Both the position numbers and the translations under genes were made by a program. The notes under the pieces are model-generated. The model saw only the letters and a list, made by a program, of their open reading frames with translations, had not been told where the DNA came from and made no database searches. This document shows positions 6,676 through 11,390 of a stretch of DNA of 13,850 bases, piece after piece. How positions within the stretch are numbered: the first letter of the stretch is position 1; every line of letters begins with the position of its first letter. The stretch is from the NCBI GenBank assembly GCA_007133145.1, contig SLNF01000228.1, forward strand, positions 1 to 13,850. Reading direction: 5' to 3'. Source of the stretch: Nitriliruptorales bacterium. GTDB taxonomy: Bacteria; Actinomycetota; Nitriliruptoria; Euzebyales; Egibacteraceae.

Positions 6676-7151
6676 GCCTGCTCGCCCCCTGCGGCCCTTC
6701 CGGCGAGCAGGAGGATGCCCACGCCGATGAGCACGAGGGGAGCGATCACCGACCACGCGAGGTCGGGGACGAGGCCAATCTGCCGGGCGAGCAGCCACAG
6801 GCCGATCGCGGCGATGCCCCCGCCGATCGCCTGGCGCGCGCGGGCGGCCCGACGCTCGTCGTCCTCACCGGCGGGGGCGCTCGTGGCGGTCGGCGCGCCG
6901 TGAGGGGGCGTCGCCAACGGTGTCGTCGGCGGATCGACGTCGACGGGTCGGGGCGGGAGCCGCCCCGCGTCGCTCGGCAGCACGATCATGAGGATGGCGT
7001 AGGCCAGCGCCCCGACGAGGTTGGCGAACGTCAACGCCACGAACGCGACGCGCACGAGCGTGGCATCGACGCCAATCCAGCGGGCGATGCCGCCAGCCAC
7101 GCCGGCGATCATGCGGTCGTCGGTGCTGCGCTCGAGCGGTCTGGCCCTCAC
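6672..7151 (-). CDS. PspC domain membrane protein
   Basis: This 159-residue protein starts at a GTG with GAGGAG 5 bases upstream. The N-terminal 60 residues are a PspC domain: a basic LERSTDDRMIAGVAGGIARW opening, then DATLVRVAFV and a membrane helix ending AILMIVLP. A Pro/Thr-rich linker (about 64-100) leads to two more hydrophobic segments (about 108-152, with GGGIAAIGLWLLA and VLIGVGILLL), like the DUF5668 helix pair of LiaI/LiaF proteins. PspC proteins take part in the phage-shock response to membrane damage, and many actinobacteria carry PspC proteins without the enteric psp operon. The gene is translationally coupled to the LiaF-like gene downstream, so the two probably act together at the membrane. 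Confidence 0.85.
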   Translation of the reverse strand: MRARPLERSTDDRMIAGVAGGIARWIGVDATLVRVAFVALTFANLVGALAYAILMIVLPSDAGRLPPRPVDVDPPTTPLATPPHGAPTATSAPAGEDDERRAARARQAIGGGIAAIGLWLLARQIGLVPDLAWSVIAPLVLIGVGILLLAGRAAGGEQA

Positions 7152-7216
7152 GGGTGCTCCTCGGTGGCCACCCGTCGCCCGGAACCGGCACGGGTCACTC
7201 CCGGCACAAGGCGGTG

Positions 7217-7249
7217 CTGCTGCGCGCGTGCCGCTCCGGCGTCCAGCAG
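7217..7249 (-). terminator. possible terminator after the GNAT gene
   Basis: In the 103-base gap between the GNAT stop and the PspC start, CTGCTG (7217-7222) pairs with CAGCAG (7244-7249) around a nested GCCG/CGGC stem with a 3-base loop. It would separate the acetyltransferase transcript from pspC. There is no clear T tract. Confidence 0.3.
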
Positions 7250-7254
7250 GAGGG

Positions 7255-7764
7255 TCACTCGAGATCGCGCTTGAGGAGGTCCATGAGCAGGCAGTCGTGC
7301 CACGTGCCGTCCTCGGAGCGTTCGTACTCGCGCATCACGCCCACCGGACGGAAGCCGATCCGCTCGTAGGTGCGGATCGCCTTGCGGTTGTCCGCGGCGG
7401 GGTCGATCGCGAGACGGTGGTGCCCGCGATCGTGAATGAGGTGGCGGGCGAGGGTGCGCACCGCGTCGGTGCCCAGGCCACGGCCGTGGTAGGCGGGGTC
7501 GAGGAAGACGTCCATCGACGCGTGGCGGTAGTCCGGCGCGGGCTCTTCGACGTACTGGATCGAACCCGCCACCTCGCCGTCGACGACCACGGCGAAGACC
7601 GCGGTGTCGGGGGCTTCGAGCAGTTCCCGCCGCACGCGCTCGGCGTCGCCGTAGCGCGGCCACCAGCGGGCGACCTCGGGGTCGGACAGGATCTTCGCGA
7701 GTTGGTCGACGTCCTCGGACGTGACCGGCCGCAGTGTGACCTGTGTGCCGTGCAGGGTGGTCAT
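7255..7764 (-). CDS. GNAT N-acetyltransferase, AAC(6')/RimJ-RimL-like
   Basis: This 169-residue GNAT enzyme would transfer acetyl from acetyl-CoA to an amine. The opening VTLRPVTSEDVDQLAKIL and PEVARWW are typical of RimJ/RimL and aminoglycoside 6'-acetyltransferase relatives. Motif A is DVFLDPAYHGRGLGTDAVRTLA (about 86-107), whose GRGLGT forms the pyrophosphate-binding loop. Motif B reads AIDPAADNRKAIRTYERIGF, which resembles the PSNLRAIRCYEKAGF segment of AAC(6') enzymes. The ATG has GGAGGAG 5 bases upstream. Most chromosomal relatives have unknown substrates, so antibiotic resistance should not be assumed. It lies upstream of pspC on the same strand, separated by about 100 bases and a possible terminator, and looks independently transcribed. 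Confidence 0.88.
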   Translation of the reverse strand: MTTLHGTQVTLRPVTSEDVDQLAKILSDPEVARWWPRYGDAERVRRELLEAPDTAVFAVVVDGEVAGSIQYVEEPAPDYRHASMDVFLDPAYHGRGLGTDAVRTLARHLIHDRGHHRLAIDPAADNRKAIRTYERIGFRPVGVMREYERSEDGTWHDCLLMDLLKRDLE

Positions 7765-7784
7765 CGGACTCCTCCGTCATCCCC

Positions 7785-7790
7785 TATGGT
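7785..7790 (+). promoter_or_regulatory. -10-like TATGGT for the HAD gene
   Basis: TATGGT lies in the 67-base gap between the divergent GNAT and HAD genes, 41 bases upstream of the HAD ATG. It fits TAnnnT. No clear -35 is visible, so the call is weak. Confidence 0.25.
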
Positions 7791-7831
7791 GCCAGACCGC
7801 TCCTGCCCGCACCCGATCCGAGGGCCGACGG

Positions 7832-8458
7832 ATGCGCCACCTCTTCTTCGATCTCATGGGGACGGTCCTCACGGACCCTTACCGTGAGGCGCTCGAGGCG
7901 GCGACGGGACTGGGCCCCGAGGACCTCGACGACAGGCGGGACCCGTCGGCGTGGCCGGCGTTCGAGCGGGGGGCGATCGACGAGGACGCCTTCGCGGAGC
8001 GCTTCTTCCTCGACGGGACGCGGCTGGACCTCGCGACGTTCCACCGCGTACGACGCGCGGGCTACCGCTACCTGCCCGGCATGCGCGACCTGCTCGACGA
8101 GCTTGTCGACGCCGCGACACTCCACATCGCCTCGAACTACCCCGTGTGGATCGACGAGCTGCGGCTGCGCTTCGACTTCGACGCCCGCTTCGCCGCGGTG
8201 TGGGCGAGCTGCCACCTCGGGGTGCGCAAGCCCGAGCTGGCGTTCTACGACGGGCTGCTCACGCACACCGGGATCCCCGCGCATGAGGGCCTCTTCATCG
8301 ACGACCGGGAGGTCAACTGCGTCGCCGCGGAGCGGGCGGGGCTCTCCGCCCACCTCTTCACGGGCGTCGACGATCTGCGCCGACGGCTGCGCGTCGAGGG
8401 GCTCGTCGCACGTGAGCCCTGCGTGGCCCGCGCTACGCTGCCGCGCGAGCAGCGATGA
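7832..8458 (+). CDS. HAD-superfamily hydrolase-like protein with altered motif I
   Basis: The 208-residue protein has a haloacid dehalogenase fold with an alpha-helical cap at about 15-75. Motif I is FFDLMGTVL: the nucleophile Asp7 is present, but the second Asp of the phosphatase DxDxT motif is Met9. Motif II is Ser101-Asn102 (IASNYP), motif III is Lys133 (GVRKPELAFY), and motif IV is Asp157-Asp158 (FIDDRE). The remaining motifs look intact, so the protein is probably folded and ligand-binding. Lack of the general acid/base is also seen in dehalogenase- and phosphonatase-type HADs, so it may not be an ordinary phosphatase. The ATG follows only a weak GAGG. The stop codon overlaps the ribosome binding site of leuB, 10 bases before the leuB start, so the two are probably co-transcribed. 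Confidence 0.82.
   Translation: MRHLFFDLMGTVLTDPYREALEAATGLGPEDLDDRRDPSAWPAFERGAIDEDAFAERFFLDGTRLDLATFHRVRRAGYRYLPGMRDLLDELVDAATLHIASNYPVWIDELRLRFDFDARFAAVWASCHLGVRKPELAFYDGLLTHTGIPAHEGLFIDDREVNCVAAERAGLSAHLFTGVDDLRRRLRVEGLVAREPCVARATLPREQR
8434..8439 (+). promoter_or_regulatory. -10-like TACGCT inside the HAD 3' end, before leuB
   Basis: TACGCT lies 29 bases upstream of the leuB GTG and is identical to the hexamer before the Nudix gene. It could give leuB its own promoter. A GTGAGC 16 bases upstream is only a half match to a -35. Confidence 0.22.
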
Positions 8459-8468
8459 GGAGGCGGGA

Positions 8469-9530
8469 GTGCGAACCCATGAGCTCGCGGTCATCGGTGG
8501 CGACGGGGTCGGCCCGGAGGTGACCGCTGCGGCGCTCACCGCCGCGCGGGCCGCCGGCGAGCGCTTCGGCTTCACCCTCGCCACGCACGAGTACGACCTC
8601 GGCGGCGAGCGCTACCTCGCCACCGGTGAGGTCCTGCCTGCCAGCGTCCTCGAGGAGCTGCGCAGAGCCGACGCCATCCTGCTCGGGGCGATCGGCACCC
8701 CGGCCGTGGCCCCCGGGGTGCTTGAGCGGGGCCTGCTGCTCACGCTGCGCTTCGATTTCGACCTCTACATCAACCTCCGCCCGGTGCAGCTGCTCCCAGG
8801 CGTGCCGAGCCCGATCGCGGGGCTCGAGCCCGACGACTGCGACCTCCTCGTCGTACGCGAGAACACCGAGGGGCTCTACGCCGGCGCGGGGGGGTGGCTC
8901 TACCGCGGCACCCCCCGCGAGGTCGCCACCCAGGAGTCGTTGAACACCCGTCACGGGGTGGAGCGCTGCGTGCGCTTCGCCGCCGAGCGCGCCGCCGCGC
9001 GGCGCGGGCACCTCACCCTCTGCCACAAGACGAACGTGCTCACCTACGCCGGGGACCTCTGGCAGCGCGTCGTCGACGAGGTCGCGGCGGAGCACCCGGG
9101 TCTCGAGGTCGACTACGTCCACGTCGACGCGATGTGCCTCTACCTCGTCACCGACCCGGGGCGCTTCGACGTCGTCGTGACCGACAACCTCTTCGGCGAC
9201 ATCGTCACCGATCTCGGCGCGGCGGTGCAGGGCGGCCTCGGGCTCGCCGCGAGCGGCAACCTCAACCCCTCCGGCGCCGTGCCGAGCATGTTCGAGCCGG
9301 TCCATGGCTCGGCGCCGGACCTCGCCGGCAAGGGCTGGGCCAATCCGGTCGCGGCCGTCCTGTCGGCTGCGCTGTGCCTCGAGCATCTCGGCGAGGCCGA
9401 GGCCGCCGTGGCCCTCGAGGCCGCCGCCGCCGCGATCCTGCCGCGTCTCGGCGCCATGGGTGGCATCGAGATGGGATACTCCACCGCCGAGATCGGCGAG
9501 CTCATCGCCGAGGAGGTCGCCGATGCCTAG
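8469..9530 (+). CDS. leuB: 3-isopropylmalate dehydrogenase
   Basis: LeuB oxidises and decarboxylates 3-isopropylmalate to 4-methyl-2-oxopentanoate with NAD+ in leucine synthesis. In citramalate-using organisms the same enzyme often converts 3-methylmalate to 2-oxobutyrate for isoleucine. The protein has 353 residues, a normal length. The opening LAVIGGDGVGPEV is typical. Substrate-binding arginines appear in LTLRFDF (Arg94), NLRP (Arg104) and VVREN (Arg130). The catalytic pair is Tyr145 and Lys187 (CHKTNV), and the metal aspartates are Asp220, Asp244 and Asp248. EPVHGSAPDLAGKG...NP (276-293) fits NAD+ preference. The GTG at 8469 has GAGGAGG 5 bases upstream, overlapping the HAD stop. ilvE follows 53 bases later. 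A related malate or isocitrate dehydrogenase is possible but less likely given the neighbours. Confidence 0.92.
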   Translation: MRTHELAVIGGDGVGPEVTAAALTAARAAGERFGFTLATHEYDLGGERYLATGEVLPASVLEELRRADAILLGAIGTPAVAPGVLERGLLLTLRFDFDLYINLRPVQLLPGVPSPIAGLEPDDCDLLVVRENTEGLYAGAGGWLYRGTPREVATQESLNTRHGVERCVRFAAERAAARRGHLTLCHKTNVLTYAGDLWQRVVDEVAAEHPGLEVDYVHVDAMCLYLVTDPGRFDVVVTDNLFGDIVTDLGAAVQGGLGLAASGNLNPSGAVPSMFEPVHGSAPDLAGKGWANPVAAVLSAALCLEHLGEAEAAVALEAAAAAILPRLGAMGGIEMGYSTAEIGELIAEEVADA

Positions 9531-9573
9531 CCGCCGCGGCCACCGCCCGCGCCGCTCCACCGCGGCCGCTTGA
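9523..9573 (+). CDS. putative 16-codon Arg-rich mini-ORF between leuB and ilvE
   Basis: An ATG at 9523 overlaps the end of leuB in another frame and has AGGAGG exactly 6 bases upstream. It reads MPSRRGHRPRRSTAAA and stops at TGA, 10 bases before the ilvE ATG. If translated, it could carry ribosomes across the gap and couple leuB to ilvE. Against this, the AGGAGG is also the Glu-Glu-Val coding sequence at the leuB end, and the peptide shows no branched-chain residues that would suggest attenuation. Confidence 0.25.
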   Translation: MPSRRGHRPRRSTAAA

Positions 9574-9583
9574 GAGGAGCGTC

Positions 9584-10498
9584 ATGCCCATCGAGCCCGT
9601 CGGCGAGATCTGGATGGACGGCGTGTTCGTGCCGTGGGACGAGGCCACGGTGCACGTGCTCACCCCCACGCTGCACTACGGCTGGGGCGTCTTCGAGGGC
9701 ATCCGGGCCTACGAGACCGCACGGGGCCCCGCGGTGTTCTGCCACCGGGAGCACCACGAGCGGCTGCACCGTTCCGCGAGGATGCTCCAGCTTGAGATCC
9801 CTTTCAGCGTCGAGGACCTCATGGAGGCCACCCGCGAGCTCGTGCGGCGCTCCGGGCTGACCTCCTGCTACATCCGGCCGCTCGTGTACCTGGGCTACGG
9901 CGAGATGGGCCTCAACCCCCTTCCCAGCGCGACCCGTGTCGCGATCGCCACCTGGCCGTGGGGCACCTATCTCGGCGAGGAGGGGCTGCGCCACGGGGTG
10001 CAGGCCAAGACCTCCTCGTGGGTGCGCATCGGCGCGAACATGATCCCGACCGGCACGAAGGCCTGCGGGGTCTACATCAACTCCTCGCTCGCGAAGGTCG
10101 AGGCGCTGCAGGCCGGCTACGACGAGGCGATCCTCCTCAACGAGCACGGCGAGGTCGCCGAGGGCTCGGGGGAGAACATCTTCGTCGTCCGAGAGGGCAC
10201 GCTGCTCACCCCGCCACTGGCCGCGGGCGTGCTGCGCGGGGTGACGCGGGAGGTCATCATCCGCTTCGCCGGCGACCTCGGCATCGACGTCGCCGAGACC
10301 CGCCTGCTGCGCCAGGACCTCTACACCGCCGACGAGGCCTTCTTCACCGGCACCGCCGCCGAGGTCGTCCCGATCAGGACCGTCGACGGTCGCGAGATCG
10401 GCGACCCCGGCCCGGTCACCAAGACCTTGCAGGAGCGGTTCTTCGCCGTGGTCAAGGGCCAGGACGACCGCTACGCCGACCTCCTCGACGTCGTCTGA
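9584..10498 (+). CDS. ilvE: branched-chain amino acid aminotransferase
   Basis: This PLP fold-type IV transaminase catalyses the last step of isoleucine, valine and leucine synthesis, passing amino groups between glutamate and the branched-chain 2-oxo acids. The 304-residue length matches IlvE. The N terminus reads WMDGVFVPWDEATVHVLTPTLHYGWGVFEGIRAY, split around residues 10-43, as in the E. coli enzyme. The PLP lysine is Lys159 in IPTGTKACGVYINS. The cofactor-contact segment AEGSGENIF is at 192-200, followed by GVLRGVTRE and the FFTGTAAEV motif. The fold also includes D-amino acid aminotransferases and aminodeoxychorismate lyases, but these motifs and the leuB/cimA neighbours favour IlvE. 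The ATG has GAGAGGAG about 6 bases upstream. It faces a convergent gene downstream. Confidence 0.94.
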   Translation: MPIEPVGEIWMDGVFVPWDEATVHVLTPTLHYGWGVFEGIRAYETARGPAVFCHREHHERLHRSARMLQLEIPFSVEDLMEATRELVRRSGLTSCYIRPLVYLGYGEMGLNPLPSATRVAIATWPWGTYLGEEGLRHGVQAKTSSWVRIGANMIPTGTKACGVYINSSLAKVEALQAGYDEAILLNEHGEVAEGSGENIFVVREGTLLTPPLAAGVLRGVTREVIIRFAGDLGIDVAETRLLRQDLYTADEAFFTGTAAEVVPIRTVDGREIGDPGPVTKTLQERFFAVVKGQDDRYADLLDVV

Positions 10499-10526
10499 GG
10501 GCGCAGCCGGCGCCTGGGCGCCCTGC
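10499..10526. terminator. hairpin terminator between ilvE and the convergent gene
   Basis: The 28-base gap between the two stop codons holds GGGCGC (10499-10504) with GCGCCC (10518-10523), and an alternative tight stem GGCGC-CTGG-GCGCC (10509-10522). It can serve both convergent genes. There is no T tract. Confidence 0.42.
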
Positions 10527-11072
10527 TCAGCACGGCTCGCTGACGAGGCGGATCGCAGGGTCGAGGGTCACCGAGCCTTCACGGGGAATGCCGAGCACGC
10601 GCACGGAGACCGCGAGCTTCGTGAACGTCGTCGCGCCGCCCTCGGTGCGGTCCTCGCAGGCCGGCAACTCGCCGTCGATCTGGACGAGGCGCTCCTCGCC
10701 GGGGGCGAGGCGGAACGGCGCGAAGTCCTCGAGCACGAGGTCGCTCTCCTCACTGGCGCGCGAGACCGCCTGCGGCGTGAAGCCGACGAGGTCGAGCGGC
10801 TCGAGCGGCACGTCCCTGACCGTGACCGGCAGTCGGCTCGCGTTCTTCACCGCGACGCCGAACGTCGCCTCGGTGCTGTTGAGGTTCGAGAGGGTGCACG
10901 CCAGGCGGTCGTCGACGTCGAGGCGCCCCTCGGTGCTGCCCTCGGGACAGACGTGGGCGCTGCCTGCGACGACGGGGTCGCCGCTCAGGGCGACCGCGAG
11001 GCCCCCGAGCCCCACGACGAGGGCGAGGACCACGAGGGCGGGAAGGAGCGGACTGCGGGAGCGCTTCGTCAT
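10527..11072 (-). CDS. hypothetical membrane-anchored or exported protein with four cysteines
   Basis: The protein has 181 residues and no recognised family. It begins with a basic MTKRSRS and a hydrophobic segment at about 9-30 (LLPALVVLALVVGLGGLAVAL), which is either a signal anchor or an uncleaved signal; no lipobox is seen. The remaining 150 residues are rich in beta-strand-forming stretches and carry exactly four cysteines, at 42, 59, 139 and the final residue 181, suitable for two disulfides outside the membrane. The ATG at 11072 has a GGAGA about 12 bases upstream. The GTG immediately before it fits the spacing slightly better, and a GTG at 11117 lacks any site. It sits, opposite in direction, between ilvE and cimA and shares a divergent promoter region with the cimA leader. 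Nothing ties its function to amino acid synthesis. Confidence 0.72.
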   Translation of the reverse strand: MTKRSRSPLLPALVVLALVVGLGGLAVALSGDPVVAGSAHVCPEGSTEGRLDVDDRLACTLSNLNSTEATFGVAVKNASRLPVTVRDVPLEPLDLVGFTPQAVSRASEESDLVLEDFAPFRLAPGEERLVQIDGELPACEDRTEGGATTFTKLAVSVRVLGIPREGSVTLDPAIRLVSEPC

Positions 11073-11122
11073 CACGTGCGCTGGTCTCCGTGGGCTGTTC
11101 GACCGGCTGACTCGCACCCGCC

Positions 11123-11128
11123 AGCGTA
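11123..11128 (-). promoter_or_regulatory. -10-like TACGCT for the exported protein gene
   Basis: On the minus strand this reads TACGCT, the same hexamer as before the Nudix gene and leuB. It is 50 bases upstream of the ATG at 11072. No -35 match is clear. Confidence 0.28.
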
Positions 11129-11132
11129 GGGG

Positions 11133-11150
11133 CTTGACCGCCTTGACCGC
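11133..11150. repeat. perfect tandem 9-bp repeat CTTGACCGC
   Basis: Two adjacent identical copies (11133-11141 and 11142-11150) lie in the divergent region between the exported protein gene and the cimA leader. Each contains TTGACC, a -35-like sequence on the plus strand, but neither has a TAnnnT at 16-18 bases downstream. They may instead be tandem binding sites for a regulator. The 9-base period is close to one helical turn. Confidence 0.5.
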
Positions 11151-11167
11151 GATGGCCGCCGGCCGGG

Positions 11168-11197
11168 TTGTCGGGGTGGCCCGTCGTCTGCCACACT
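11168..11197 (+). promoter_or_regulatory. candidate promoter of the cimA leader transcript
   Basis: TTGTCG (11168-11173) and CACACT (11192-11197) are separated by 18 bases. They match TTGACA and TATAAT only partly. If used, transcription would start at about 11204-11206, at the ATG of the leader peptide, making its mRNA leaderless or nearly so. Confidence 0.33.
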
Positions 11198-11205
11198 AGG
11201 CGCCG

Positions 11206-11298
11206 ATGAGCCCTGCGCCCCGCGTCGTCACCGGCCTCGCCGTGGCCGCCGTCGACGCGCGCGCGATCACGGCCATCATTATTCGACCGCTCCCGTAG
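11206..11298 (+). CDS. putative isoleucine-rich leader peptide of cimA
   Basis: This 30-codon ORF ends with ATC ACG GCC ATC ATT ATT CGA CCG CTC CCG TAG, so residues 21-26 read Ile-Thr-Ala-Ile-Ile-Ile. Four of its last ten residues are isoleucine, the end product of the citramalate pathway started by the next gene, cimA. ATT is rare here: Ile codons in the neighbouring genes are almost always ATC. The peptide also has four valines and two leucines. The stop codon lies inside the left arm of a strong hairpin. There is no good Shine-Dalgarno, only AGG at 11198-11200, which fits a start at or near the 5' end of the mRNA. The arrangement is that of attenuation leaders for branched-chain amino acid genes. 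It is inferred from sequence only. Confidence 0.68.
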   Translation: MSPAPRVVTGLAVAAVDARAITAIIIRPLP

Positions 11299-11326
11299 CC
11301 GGTTCGGTGCCGGCCTGCGGGAGCGG
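11287..11326 (+). promoter_or_regulatory. attenuator hairpin upstream of cimA
   Basis: CCGCTCCCG (11287-11295) pairs perfectly with CGGGAGCGG (11318-11326). The stem continues inward through a U-G and an A-U pair and, after one bulged C (11315), through GCCGG/CCGGC (11298-11302 and 11310-11314) to a 7-base loop. That gives about 16 bp. Two competing helices are visible: TGGCCG/CGGCCA (11243-11248 and 11270-11275) within the leader ORF, and CGACCG with CGGTTCG (11284-11289 and 11300-11306, one bulge), which excludes the large hairpin. A ribosome stalled on the Ile codons at 11275-11283 would cover the left arm and prevent the hairpin, allowing read-through into cimA. No U tract follows, so the termination mechanism is uncertain. 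Confidence 0.62.
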
Positions 11327-11390
11327 GCGGGCACCACATACCGTCCGTCGCGCGGGTCGCCACCGCACCACGAAGATGAGGTGTGACGCC

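Noticed and set aside
7255..7764. Aminoglycoside resistance gene
   Set aside because: Similarity to AAC(6') enzymes is limited to general GNAT motifs; there is no integron or mobile context, so a resistance role is not supported.
11134..11148. TTGACC boxes as the -35 of the cimA leader promoter
   Set aside because: No TAnnnT sequence lies 16-18 bases downstream of either copy, so they are listed as a repeat rather than as a promoter element.
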